64,000 nucleotides of DNA from Lepidurus packardi. Lineage: Eukaryota > Arthropoda > Branchiopoda > Notostraca > Triopsidae. Position 1 is the stretch's first letter; each line of letters begins with the position of its first letter. This document shows, piece after piece, positions 43,810 through 56,975 of this stretch. The stretch spans positions 10,696,351 to 10,760,350 of the forward strand of contig JAKZAN010000006.1 in NCBI GenBank assembly GCA_023053545.1. The letters run 5' to 3'. The notes beneath the pieces were generated by a model that ran no database searches, was not told the origin of the DNA, and saw nothing but the letters and a program-made list of their open reading frames with translations. The position numbers and the translations under genes are program-made.

Positions 43810-45474
43810 AGGGTAAGCAATAGGTAGCTCTTACGTAGTCTTCCTTTTAGAACTTGGAAAGGGTATGGCTGGGCTATTTTGCACTTTTCCTCGTAATTAT
43901 ATGGGCTATGATTACCAGAAAAAGACCAGAAAAAAAGGTGACAGTCTCTTTTCGTTTGGGAAAGCGAACCGGCTGTTGTCAAGAAGAAACACGATACGGT
44001 GAAAGCGACAATCATTGGCAAAACACACAAAGGCTGAGCAAACCCTTTTTTAGTTGGTGGATTCTTTGTCTTTTAGGTTTTCTTGTTCCTAATAATCAAT
44101 CTAAGAAAAAGATTAAAAAAAAAATAGAGTTTGGATCGCACCACAGACAATGCAGAGTTACGATCACATCTCTGGGCACACAGAAAGACATGGCTCCCTC
44201 CCCACAGACCTCTTGTATGCCCCGACTTGGACTGGAAGTTTTCTTATCAGATGATTCTAATTTCTTTCATAAAAGCCATTTTGAATGAAGGGGGAGTCAA
44301 GGAACATAGTTCCCACTGAATCGTGATAAAACCCCCTTCAATTTTTAGTTAGTTAATTTTTGAAATTTTGAATCCAAGTCGGATCCATAAAAAACGCTGG
44401 GTTTCGGATCAGGAGGTGAAATCTTGCCATATAACAGCCCTATAACTATGCTGTTGACGCACTACTTTGATACAAAAAGCCTACAGTGAACAATGAGCAA
44501 AAAGCGATATGCGGAAAGCAAAAAATTCACCTTTTTTTCGCTGCCATGGAAAGAAAAGGATGTTGTAACATGAACAAACAATAGCTCTCTAAAAGAAATT
44601 GACAATAATAATAATAATAGTTTGGATAATAGTAATAATAGAATAAAAATAGCGCAAAGGGAGAGGCCGGACGCGGGGCGGTCGATCAGCCCAAGGCGCC
44701 GGCAACGGCAAAAGGGACCTGGCTTGACAGGCCACACGTACGACACCTTTTTTTGTCGGTAACCTCTAGCCGGTACTCCGTGTGTACAGGAGGGGACCGA
44801 ACGGTACACCAAAACTTGCGAGAGCCAATCAAGTGGGACGGACGACGGGTGCACACATCGTCGCAAAATCCCTCGGACCCACACAGCCTCTTGTTTCGCC
44901 GCTTTATTTTTTATTTTATGTGTCTTTTCCGTAGGACTGCGTCCACCTAGCGGGACAACTTGGAACCTCGAGGGCACTGCGTCCCCCGTTATTTCCTCTG
45001 GCCAAGATTCAGCTCGAGGATTCACACACAAGTTTTGAATCCCAGAAAGAACTGTTCCTGCCCTTTAGCAGTTAAGAACAAAAACACACTACGATCTTCT
45101 TCTCCAGAGTCCGAGCCACATCCAAAAACGATCATGTTTTTTGCCCTAACGATTGTTTCTTTATTAATTATCCATCAAACCAATCCTTCACGTCCATCCA
45201 TGGCCTCTCGACACGCTAAACAAACGCGACCCAACTAACAGTCCCTCGTCTTTTTATTTTATTTTTTACCAAAGACCCAAGATTTTCCCTTGCAGTTTAC
45301 CTAAGTTGGACAGGACAAGCCATCACGATGCTACTTTTTTTTAAAGAAAATTTAACCACCCCTTGATTGTTTTGTATCAAAAGCGTTAGCAATATGGCTG
45401 GTTTGTGCTTGGCACTGTTAGGTCTCTTTCGCTTCTTTTGAACTCCACGCGACCTAAGAAAGAACTCGATCCTG

Positions 45475-45488
45475 GTGCCCTCTAGGGG
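45475..45488 (-). promoter_or_regulatory. CTCF-like site (CCCCTAGAGGGCAC)
   Basis: On the minus strand the sequence fits the C-C-x-x-TAG-A/G-GGG-C core of animal CTCF motifs. It lies between the pyrophosphatase and zinc-finger genes. Confidence 0.3.
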
Positions 45489-48400
45489 ATGTGCCGGTAT
45501 ACTTGAGAATGGGATGTTTGCTTGTTTTCTTTCCTAACAAGGGGAACTTTGCGAGATGATATAATGATAAGGTCTGTGCCACAAAAGGAACAATTTTTGC
45601 TTTTTACACAGGACTGAGAGGCTTTTTAAGTTAGGTCCTGCCCACCTTAGTTTTCCTTTTCTTTTCTTTCAACTTTCCGTCCAGTGATGGTCGATCGAGG
45701 GCCCTTGGTTTTTTCTTACCAACATTAGCAATATCCATCACACATTTGCAAGACTTGGGGGAGGGGGAGCAATGACACAAACATGACAGACATAACCTAA
45801 CCAACGAAACATTACTTCACGACCACGTTTAAAGTGCAGAGCACTCATCAGGGGCGTTTTAACGCTCTTTTTTTGCTTCCTTTTCAACATTCAATGGGAG
45901 CCACCAGGAAAAGCGATATCAACCTTCTCTGTCCGTTTGTGTCCTTCTTGACCACTCCTTTGGTCAACAAACAACAAAACGCTTCTTCTACACGACGCTT
46001 GACCCTGCCTTCAGCAGACCTAGAACCGTGCATGCGTGTTTCCCTATCGTATGTGGGAACCTAGCTTCTGGTCTATTCCAAAAATCTTTCCTGCTCCCCA
46101 CCTAGGGTCAATTTGAGTCCACTCGTGTGTTCCGTGTATGTGGGGGGGGAGGGTTATTTTGGCCTTGGCTTCTTGGAATTCGAATGAGACAAAAAAAGCT
46201 AAGGCCTTTACAAGAAAAACAAAATGTATAGGATAACGACTGGAAACAAATTGTAACAATGCAACGGCAGATGGTAGTCCTGCCTTTAACAGAATTGAAA
46301 GAGGCATGGGAATCAGTTTAATGAGATAAAAAAATGTAAAGGTGATCAGCAAGCGATGAGCACCAATCACACGGTCCAAGATTGCCAATGACTGGTACGT
46401 TTTACGAGTCACTCAGGAGAGGGAAAATCAAAAACAAACGGGGTTGCAAAAAAAAAAAAAAAAAAAAATACAAATAAAAAATACAAATAAAAAAAATCAA
46501 AGACAGCTGGTATATTTGCCGATTTCGAATCATTGCGCTTTGTACAAGTTTCTTTGCGTGACTATTAACGTTTTTCAGCTTTGTTTGCCTTTCTCTCAAA
46601 TGTGTCCTTTCTTCTTTTTGCTTTCGTCGCGGCTACTGAGAAGTGAATTTCGTTTTCTTTTCTTAAGCATTCGATGCAATGTTAGTACGATACGCAAGAG
46701 TGCCCCAAATCGCAATGATCCGTCCAGTGTCACGATATCACAGTCAAACCGTCCTCCACGGAATCCCTTCGGGGGAACAATCCGTCTGTTTTCATGACTA
46801 ATGCACAGACTTTTTTTCGTTTCTTTTGTATATAGAGGACACAGCCACACACAAAAAAAATCTTCTATTCCAATTTTCTTTTTCAGTGTTAGCGGGGGCG
46901 GGGCGGGAGAGGCTTTTACGGATTAGTTCCAGTGTATACTACGACAAAATAGAGGGGAGAGTTAAAGTTAATTCTTGAATTTAATTCACAGTGCGCTGGG
47001 GGTGGGGGAAATTGGTTGAGCGGGACATGCAGAGGATTTACAAGTTCGACTCGCGGCGTTGCATTTTGAATGCAAACACCCGGAACTGACCCTAGGTCCT
47101 AATGCCTTCTATACCAACTTTTGCTTCCACTTTCCTACTCTCCATTCTGTTTTGTTTTTCCCCTTAGTTTTCCTTTAGGCAGCAACTCCCCAGTAAAAAT
47201 AAATTCTTTATCCCTTTCCGTGATCATTTAGAGCCCATGACATGTTTTCTGCTACGAGACGCTAAAAACTCTACAATGAGGCCTGTACATAAAAGCGCTG
47301 ACACGAGTTTAAAGTGTCGTGAACACTTGAATGTTCCCCCGCATTGCCCTTTCCTCTCTTTAGTACAACACGCAAGTCCCTCCCCCCGTTCAAAAGACAT
47401 GGCAGAAACACCCCCCCTGACAATAAGGTTCAGTAGCCACATACACACAGACGCACACCCACAACACAATACACGACAGCCTGTAGTTTCCTTCGAAAAC
47501 CCAGCCGACTCGGCATTCCGTTCAACCGAGTTAATCCCCATCTAGTGGTTGCCTCCAACAATGAAGAAGACGCTCATGCCCTAACCGCGACTCCCGTCTC
47601 GGTTCTCGATGGATAGTTAGCCACGCCTACCCGCCCTCGGTTTGCGAAAAAACAAAAACCTCTCATTTTTCACCCCTAATACCCTTTTCTCGAACTTGAT
47701 CTTGCCCTACGCTTGAAGACAAATGAAGAATCGAGGTATTGGCCATGGATAAACGAAGCACATCTTTTGGTATTGGTTGGTTTCTTACTTCCATCAACGC
47801 ACCTTCCCTTTCCAACGAACCGGACAAGCCCCAAGTAACCATTTAAAATAAATCAGTTGCACTGGCAATTGAACAAGGGGTTCCTTCTTTCAATTCCAAC
47901 AACTTATTTTTTTCTAAAAGCAAGAACGATAAAAAGAAGAAAGTTCCCTTCCTCGACTGGTATTCACAGGCGTGGAGATGACACACCTTCTAGCAGGAAA
48001 ACAGATAACTAATTCTTCCATACGCTGAACCCAAAGAAAAGGAATCTACCCCCAAAACTAACGCATCCATTCTTTCTTTTCACTCAAACAGTTGAAGGGA
48101 ATATTCGGCAAAAAATAGACCTAATATTGATAGCTCAAGTCAAACTAAATCCGGGGTAATTATATCGGAAGCTCAAAGCAAAAAAAAAAACAAAAAAAAA
48201 ACGAAGGAATACCCAAGGGCGATTTGGGGGTGGGGATAGTAATAGCTACTGAGATTCAAACCTAAAGAACAAAGTTTCCTATAACTGAAGTACGACGCAA
48301 AAAAACCACTTGGTCAGTTGAACCTAAGAAAAAAGCCATCAAATTTGTTCCGGTCCTAACTAAGTGGGGATTCCGTGTTGCACTGAATGGGCAAGGGAAA

Positions 48401-51400
48401 ACTACCTATCATTCTAAACGGCTGAAAATTGGACAATCAAATGAAACTCTTTGCCGAGGCCAATGAACGTAACACAATACAAACGGCTGGAATATCCCCC
48501 TATCGCTTTTCTTTAAAAAAAAAATTGGAAAAAAATATGAAACCACGGGTGCGAGGGCAAATCAGTTTCGGAAAGCTCACACGCGCCCAAAGTCAGCATT
48601 GCATGTGAAGGGATGGGTTTTGGAAATAAGTGTTTCTGTTTCTCACGCGGACGCTGTGTACACAACGCAAGAAATATATCGAAGTAAAACTCAATAAATT
48701 CAAAACAAAAAGGCGCACGCGGGAAAGTTTGGCGTCAAAAGCCCGGCAAACAATCGCACTTCCCTTTAAACACAGTGGCACGTGAAAAATTACGTAGGCT
48801 TGCAAAAAGGCCGTGACTTTTGATTGACGCTTTTTTTCATCCTCCATTGACATGCTCAGCGCCACAATTTCCTTTCTCTGTCTATTAAAGGTCTTTTTTT
48901 CTTCCTCTCATCGACTTTTTTTTTTCTCACGAAAAAGCTGATGGGCTGACATGTCAACAACAGGAATCCTTTTGAACCTCGACACAATTGAAAAACAGCT
49001 TTTTCATTTTTCAACTTGAAACGTTTGGCTGTACCCCAAATTGGAACTATTATGACGCAAACTATTTCCCCCAAAAATTGAGAAAAAATAAGAGTCGCCC
49101 CCAAAAGGTGGAGCTGCAACGCTAACGAGCAGCAACGGCAGTTTTGCAACGAAACCAAAGAAGAAAAAAATTACCCCAAAAATAGTGTTAATAATAATAA
49201 GGTCAACGGATTCTATATACCTTGCGCTTATGAGCGTTAAATCATTCGTTTTTCCTCAACTTTTGCCAAAGTGATTAAAAAGAATCGTATTGGAAATGGA
49301 CATGACACACGGACTTGGTCCTTGGGCTCCCATTCTCGCGAGATACATTCGTAGGAGGGGGCGGGGCTAGCATCACGGGGAGGGGCGGGGGCGGAGCATG
49401 TTTTAGTTCTCTTCTTTTTTTTTGGTCTTGAGCGTGTTGCGAATCACTCGCAAAATTGTTGGGCTTAATAGACGAAAAACCAAACAAAAATATTCCAATT
49501 GCCCAACCGATTTCTCCAAAGGGGTGGGGTCTGTTCTTGACTTCATGGCAGCGAGCTTTTTGATGAACACAATAGCATCCTCAGCGCGTCCCACAGTGGC
49601 ATCTCTCCAGTGATGGCGGCAACACACGGGGCAATACCCAGTCCATTTCTTCCCACATCACACACACCGGAGCTAATTTCTTTTTAAAAAAAAACATCTT
49701 CACATCTGTTCCAAGAGCAGATTTTTGCACGTCAAGGCAGGGAGAGGGGAGGGGGTTAAATCTGCACTCTTGTTTCTGGAGGGAGGAGAGGACTTGGTAT
49801 TTTTCTGCTTCAGAGCGTCGGTGAAAACGTTTTGCGGGGGTGGCAAAGTATGGTTAATGTGAGGCCTTCATAAGAATGTGTTCCATCCAACAATGAAAAC
49901 ACACACACACACACACACCTCTTGATTCCGGTCCCGAAAGACACACTCGGTTTTTCGCAGGGGCCACTGAACAAACATTCCGTCTCTCTTTCGGCGGCCT
50001 GGGTTATGGTTTTCTCTCCTGGGATTGTAACGGATGGGGAATATTCACTGTTGCCCCCAAACTCGTCCCGCTGTGCAAATCCTGTGCTAGTTTTCATTCT
50101 TGTCCCCATCACACACACACACACACTACCACACGAACGTCTTCCAGGCCGTAGCGAGTGTGTCCCGCCATTTTTATTTATTCTTCACCTTCCTTTGCTT
50201 AAGCGATGCCTAATACAACTTCCTCCCGGTTTTTAAAGCCAACCCCCGGTTTAGACCCACGAACCGTTTTTTAAATCCCGGGAGGGGATTCAGGGTGCAT
50301 ATGCAAACATACCCACACTGAAACTTTGCACTCTATTTGCTTTTCCCGCCTTCTTTAAGTCTGGTTCTTTTTCGTGCCCATTGCTATTCGCACCCATGTG
50401 GAAGTTGTCACATGTGCTTTAAAACACGCGTACAATTAAAGTACAGTAAACCGAATGGTTCATTTAGAGCTTATCACAGCCAAAGGGCAACTTCCCTGTC
50501 GTCACAGCTCTCGTCGAAACGAGCGTAAGAAATATCCGGGGGGAGGGGGGTAAGACTTGTTGCGAGTCCGGGAAACGGAAGAAAAACGGGTGGGGTCGAA
50601 CAAGGAGGGTCTTAATGCACAGTTTCCGTTTCTTTCGGCAGAGGGGGTTTTGAACCGGGTCTGCTAGAGCCAAGAAAAAACGGTGATATTTCAGCTTAGA
50701 AGCAAGTTGAAGGAGAAGGGGTGGGCTGACTCATGGCGGGGGTTTATTTCATTGTTGTAATGCTTTTTCCGTGCATCTCTATACCGTTTGAAGTAGGACA
50801 CGGGAACGCGGGACCTCAACCCTGAGTTGTCGAAGGATTCAGAGGGGGCGTTACCGTTTAGTTGGTTCGTTTTTTGAAATCTTTGTGTCGCAGTTCGGGG
50901 TTCTGGCTAGACTGGCTGAAAATCAAGCGCGAAAAAAAAGTAACGATTCCATGCCGCAAATGTTTTTTTGCGTTCGGTAGATAAGCGGTTGTCTTTCAGG
51001 GAAAAACACAAACTTTTGCTTTTTTCTTTGAAGAAAAAAATGAATTTTGAACATTGTCGTCTATTCGCCGCCGGATATCGTTGGGCATCGGCTCGTATAC
51101 TGTCTTATTTTTTGTCTCCAAGAAAAAAGGGGAGGGGCGAGAAATTTCCAGGGGGCGCAGCGTATTGTAACAAGGTAGCTATCTTGGACAGCTCCACTTG
51201 TTAATGACCGAATCAGTCGGGATAGATTGAAGATTTTCTTCTAAAGAGTGCGAGGGGGTTGAAAGCTGAGAGAATGGGGGCGGGGCTTGTAGCTATCAAC
51301 TTGGGTTTTTTTATTTGTCTTTGCCAATTGGTCAACACATTTTCATAACCATTTAAATTAAAAAAAAAAATTTTTTGCTTGCGGGATCAAATCTGGATTC

Positions 51401-52375
51401 CTTGGGAGCATCGACAGGTCCACAAAACTTTGAGAAACTTAAGGTGAAATTTTGCGTTGGCAAAATAACAGCGGTTGAACCGGGGATTTTCTTTTTGTCT
51501 TGGACAGAAGAAGGCAGAGCGAAACTTTTTCTTTTTGCGGCGATGATCGAAATCCGAGGGATTTTTTCCGTTTTCTTCTCCGTTTTTTTTTGTGGTTGCT
51601 TTGAAAGCAAAAGATAGCCAATCACAGACCGTTGCAAAACTGGGATTTTTTCTCGCCAAGAAAATTTGGGTAAAATCCGAATCATGGTTTCAGGATATTT
51701 CGCCCTAAGAAAAACTTTTCTTTTTTGTTGCTTCCGTATACTGGGTTTTTAGAACTGGTGTCTTTTTTGCCACCAAAGGACTTTTTGTTCTCTTTTTGGG
51801 ATGGGAGAAAGAATAAAGAGGGGGTGGAAAGAGGGATTGTGAGGAGGGGAGGCTTTATTAACCCAAAATGTTGCGTTCTTTTTTTTCATTTCTCTCGTTA
51901 AGACGACGGCGGATAATACTGGAGCGTTTTTAGCGACTCGAAGGAAGATGCTTGCATATGCCTTTTTTTCACCGAAAGGGGGGAACCACAGAAAGGGAGT
52001 ATCCAAAATTTCCAAAAAATATAATTTTTTTCTATACCAGTCCCTTTGTTGTTTTGTGTCAAAACGTAGGGGATCCATAAAATTTTCTTCCAAAAAATTT
52101 CGATTCCCAAAAAGTGGATTCTTTTTTTAAGTTTTTAGAGGCACCGCGTAGCAAATATAGTAAGGGACTGGCAGGAATACGTGTTTCACCTGGCTTCAAG
52201 AAAAAAATTTCCTTGTTCCTATTTCTTGTTTCCATTTTTCGATTCCCCCAAAAAACAAGTTCGTTTTTGCGTCTCTGAGAGGCATCCGCAAAACCGCAGC
52301 ATCACTTTTAAGCTTCTTGGTCTCGTTTTTTTTTTCAAAAAAGAAAGAAAAATTTCAACGTTTGTTTGTTTTGTT

Positions 52376-54536
52376 TTACACTAAATGAGTGGACAGGTGC
52401 TTGGACAAGTAATCTGCCCGCGCAAAAGTTTTCCCGCAAGCGTCGCAGCGGTACGGCCGCTCGCCCGTATGGATCCGCAAGTGCCGGTTCATGTCGCTTT
52501 TCCCGCCGAACGCGCGGCCACAGAACTCGCACTCAAACGGTCGTTCGCCCGTGTGCTTGCGGATGTGCAGCTTGAGGTTCTCCTTGGCGCGGAACCCCTT
52601 CCCGCAGAAGGGACACAGGTGCGGTCGCCCGGGGTCGTACTCGGGCGGCGGGACGCCGGCGGCCATGGCGTTGGCGGCGGCTGCCGCTGCCGCGGCCGTG
52701 AACTCGCGGAACATGCCGGTCATGAAGGGCGAAGAAATGGCCGCCGCCCCGGGCAGATGCGAGTGGCGCTGTATGGAGGCGGCCAGGGACGACGAGGCGG
52801 GCGACTGGTTGTTGCTACTGGAGGTGGCGCCACTGGCTGGGTTGTTGTTGGAACTGTTGGTAGCTTGAGCATCTTCGGTGAGGTCAGTTTCGGAGCCTTC
52901 GCGGTCCGATCCTTCCATATTGTCGTCTGAAGGCACGTCCTCGGCGTTGGCCCCGTCCGCGTTGTTGTTGTTGCCTTTGGCTCCACCCCCACCGCCGGCC
53001 AAGACACTGTTGGACGTTTTCGCGTCAAAGTGTTTGAGCCCGGGCGGCGGAGGCATGGCGTTCCGGGCGAAGAAGCCGGCCGCGATCATGGCTTGGTGTT
53101 GCCGCATGGTTTCGTGGATGCTGGCCGCGAAGGACGACGTAGTACAGGTAGCGTTGGAAGACGAGGTGGAAACGGAACCTTCCGCATGGTTGGACGTGGA
53201 GGAGGCGGTGACTGAAGACGCTAAGTGAGCAGCGGCGTTGCCTAAGGACGCAATGGACGTCTGTTGTTGGCGCGCCATGCGATCCATGCACGACAGGCTG
53301 TGGATCCGCAGACTCTCTTCGTTGACAAACTTCATGCGACACACGAGACAGACGCAGATCTGGCGGGACGACAGGCTCGCGGAAGTGGTCGGACCCAAGT
53401 AGGATCGACTAGAGGAAACCGACAGGGGATCCGAGGAACCGGCGACGGCGCTGGGCGATTCGGCGCCCGACTGGGACGGGCCTGGCATTCCCTCGCCAGC
53501 CCCTTCCCCACCACCACCACGGCCTTCGTTGTTTTCCGAGCTGACGGAACTCGCACCCGACAGCCGACCTTCCAGTTTGACGTCCGAGTCGGCGCCTGAA
53601 GTGGATGCGCCCGCGTGGGAGGGGCCGGCTTGCTGGCCGGGCCCGAGCCCGCACGATGACCGCGACGGTCGCTCGTCGTCGTCCGTGACCATGAGTAAAG
53701 GCAGGTGCGTGGGTCGCGAAAGCATTTCCAGGACGCTGCGTTGTTCCTCCGCGTAGCCCATGGCGCGGTGGTAGGCCGGGTGCAGGCGTTCAACCGCGTG
53801 GTTGAGTCGATGCTTCTTGAAGGATTTGAGATACTTGAATTGCATGCCGCAGACTTCGCAGCGAAAGGGCTTTTCGCCGGGTAACCGGGCCGTATGGTTC
53901 TGCTCCTTGTGCTTCGTGAACGCGGACAGGTACTTGTAGCATTGGCCACATTGCTCGCACTTGTAGGGTTTCTCGCGCGAGCCCAGGGAGAAGCCCAGGC
54001 CGACGTGGGACTCGATCAGGCTCATGCCAGGCGGAAAGGCGAGGCCCGCCATGGCGGCCGCGGCGGCTGCAGCGGCTGCGGCCGCGTGCATGGAACTCGC
54101 CGGGTCGGACGATCCTTCGCCGTCGTCCAAGTCGCCGCCCGGCCGAGGGGTCGAGGTCTCGGAGCGACTCCCGCTGCCCATGCCAAAGTGCAGGCCGCCG
54201 AACCGGATGCCCACGTCGAACTGGGGCACTCCCACCGGCAGGAAAGGCTGGAACGAGTCCCGTTGACCCATCCCGCTACTGGACTTGTCCTTGCTGGTGC
54301 CGGGTAACGTAGGCGAAGGCGACAGATCGCCGCCGCCCTGAGCGCTGTTGTCGGCCGAGTCGTTGCCAGTTGAGAACGTGATGTATCGGCGGTCTCCTCC
54401 GCTGCCGCCGAACCGCATGGAGGAGTAAACCGCCGAGCCAGACGACCGCGCTTCCCCGCTCATGCTGGGCGTAGGGCTCAAGAACTCGCCTTCTTCGATC
54501 ACTACTTCAGCCGTTGGCATTTGATCATCCGAGAAC
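52376..54536 (-). CDS. C2H2 zinc-finger transcription factor, main/3' exon
   Basis: One long exon. From the Met at 54518-54520 it encodes 714 residues; the frame continues upstream to an acceptor (TCGTCTAG) just before 54536, so an additional 5' exon is probable. Two fingers lie near residues 187-240 (YKCEQCGQCYKYLSAFTKH, FRCEVCGMQFKYLKSFKKH), a degenerate one near 385-410, and three linked fingers at the C-terminus (about 632-712) with TGERPF/TGERPY linkers. The finger cores are CPFCGKGFRAKENLKLH, CEFCGRAFGGKSDMNRH and CDACGKTFARADYLSKH. Between them are long Ser-, Asn- and Ala-rich stretches including two poly-Ala runs, typical of developmental regulators. The protein ends 3 residues after the last His. 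The C-terminal trio recalls the fly dati group, but I cannot confirm that. Confidence 0.88.
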
Positions 54537-56930
54537 TAGACGATTTAATAGAGAGAGAAAGAGAACAATGAATTAGTTCTTCCTTAGATGAAATTGTAAA
54601 CCTCTCTCATGGCGATCGTATCTATGATGCAATAACTTTAAGCTTTCATCTGTGAGGAATTTGCCTAAAGTCTCTAGTATCTCTCCATGTAAAACATTCA
54701 GTGAATGTTTCCAAAGATTCTTTTCTGAAAATCGAGGGGAGATTGAATGCCTTGAACGGGTTTCCCAACCAAGAATGGACGGGCGGAAGAAGCTTTCAGT
54801 CCCCACGAGAATGAAGTCGTCCGGTTTGGGTTTCGCATCGGGACTCGGTTTTTACCACGAGACGGATCCTTATCGGCATTGCGTGCGCTGGCTACTGCTA
54901 TTGCGACTCGCCACATTCTGAATTCAGAACCAGAGCGGGAGAATGAGTAACACGCGAGAAATGTGCGCGGACGATTTCCATACGAGACACTGCCACCTGT
55001 ACTACACACAACAAGCCCACAGACGCTGGCAACACCTGGAACCTGAATTCAATGCATTTCCCCTCTGTTCTCGGCTGACACGCCGCTGCCGCCCTCTTTC
55101 CCAATGTCGGATAGAACAGACTTGATTCACTCTTACTTACGCTAAGGCGAAGCTAAGAATACATCTTGCTTTCAAAAAAAATCTCAAAAATCTCTCATCC
55201 GGCTGCATTCTTCCCCGTATCTTTGACATAAAAGTACATGTGGGTTTGTTCTTCTCCGTTGCTACCAGGGCCATTTTTTCCCTTTTCTAACTGCTTAATA
55301 TACCAGGCACGTTTAAACGAAACACTATTTCCGATCCCAATTATTACTGGAGTAAAAGTTAAAAGTGACCCAGAGAAACAACACGAAATGGAGTACATCC
55401 AAGAACGTGTACACTCCACAGAATGTTTTTGCACACTTGTAATTGACTCAAAAACAGGCTAAAAAAATCTCCAAGGCGTTGTTTTCAACGCGTAAGCATG
55501 GCTAGCCTATGATAAACGGACCCGTGTCCAGGCAATAATGAATTCACGCTCCCGTATGGCTTTGCTTGCTATGACGATTAGCATGGGGAATTTCAAATTT
55601 CGAACGTTCCAGGATGTTCGAAGACTTGATTTGGGATATTGTGCTGCTACAGCAAGCTGTGGTGACAAATTGTACTTTCAGAATCCAAACAAACGTAGAA
55701 ATTGTGCGGCAATTAGCTCTCTATTTCGTTTTTTACTCCATAAGTAAGGTTTTCGCCGAACAATTCTAAACATCAACGCCATCTGCTAATGTTTTGCATC
55801 TCTAAGCAAAGGTAAACGGGAGCAAACCCCAGTTTACCTTGTTTGTATGACTCGTATCGCCTCTTTTCGAATGTTCTGGGTTCTAAACTTCTCTGTATAC
55901 GAGTCTTTTCGTGTTGGAAGTTGGTTTAGTGGCATCAAGCTGATTCGCACGCAAGGCTTTCGCAAAACAGTAACAAACATGGGTGCCAGCTATGGTTGTT
56001 TCGCATCAATAAGCTAAAGTATCCGGGAGCGTTAACTTTTAAAATATCCTTTATGGAAAATATATCAAGAATAACTGCATTTGCTTTCCCGTATTTTGTC
56101 TTAGAAGCTAAAGTGAGTATTATTTTTGAACGACTGTATTATTGACGGGGAAATTCCAAAGCCAGAGGCTGGTAGAAGCAATTAGTATTTGAACTTTGTT
56201 TCCTACTATTTCAAAGCTAACGAATCTTTAGCCCTACCTCCCATTCTATGAGTTTCGCTTTGGGAAATCATAGAGACCTCTTAAATAGCCTTTTATGGTA
56301 CACTGAATTAGAAATTGCAATCTTTTTCTTGCACACGCCACGCGTGCAAACTCTCAAGGTTCCTACCGTAACAGGTTCACGAAGTATTTTTCAAGGTAAT
56401 TTTTTTTACTTCAATCTTAAGTTAAGAATTAACGAGTTACAACAGTAGAAAAGATGCGATCCTATGTTTAGACTTAGCAAAAAGGCACTCGTCTTGTTTT
56501 TCCTCTATGCGCAGCCTTATTTTAGTACGTGTGATGCTTGGATAACACTTGTAAAAATGCTTCATTTCCTGCGACTGACAGAAAGCATGAAGAAAAGAAT
56601 TCGTTTGCAAACCGTATGAACGCACGGAACGAGATCATGCTATCACTAAAATACTATTTCAATAGCATAAGTTACAGTTTTAAAAAAGTGCATGAAATTA
56701 GACCCATTCCCTTCGTCCCTTCGTCTCATTTGCAGAATCGGGAAAAAACGCATGCCAAAATCTCCAAGTCATTTTATGAACCTCCCTGAACGTGTCACGC
56801 TGAAAACCTCAAACTTGGATCTTTTGCAAAAGGTGCCCAAGCAGTTGAGCTTTATGCTACGCAAATCCTGCCCAGCGCCTGGGCGTTGACATAGCCAAGA
56901 GGGATGAATAGTTTGTACACCGGCTCGGCG

Positions 56931-56975
56931 AGCAAGCGAGAGAGAGGAAAGAGCGAGAGAGAGATTTGCAGGCTG
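56931..56975 (+). promoter_or_regulatory. GAGA-rich tract
   Basis: Contains GCGAGCAAGCGAGAGAGAGG and GAGCGAGAGAGAGA. GAGAG runs are bound by GAGA-factor-like proteins near arthropod promoters. On the minus strand it is a pyrimidine-rich stretch about 2.4 kb upstream of the zinc-finger ATG, so a promoter or 5' leader is possible. A second GA tract lies at about 60267-60290. Confidence 0.4.

Larger units (their letters stand above)
41238..52375. other. 11-kb non-coding region
   Basis: No coding region is supported; all ORFs are short, low-complexity or without recognisable domains. AATAAA at 41802-41807 is a possible pyrophosphatase poly(A) signal. TTTATT at 51854-51859 is a possible minus-strand signal for the zinc-finger gene. 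CA repeats occur at about 49899-49918 and 50110-50126. CTCF-like motifs are listed separately. Scattered CATTGTT/AACAATG sites lie at 44489, 47557, 49889 and 50750, and CGTGAGAA-type Su(H)-like sites near 48637 and 48926. Confidence 0.6.

Noticed and set aside
44462-45031. 189-codon minus-strand ORF in the gene desert
   Set aside because: Contains microsatellite-derived low-complexity stretches, has no domain, and no convincing splice sites.
51353-51685. 110-codon ORF with overlapping ORFs on both strands
   Set aside because: Lys/Phe-rich products of A/T homopolymer DNA; no coding signature.
53332-53949. 205-codon minus-strand ORF in a second frame inside the zinc-finger exon
   Set aside because: Arises from high GC content and Ser/Ala codon bias of the real frame; Arg/Pro-rich with no domain.
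55195-55462. Overlapping 74-79-codon ORFs on both strands
   Set aside because: They looked protein-like at first, but neither strand shows a known motif or flanking exon.
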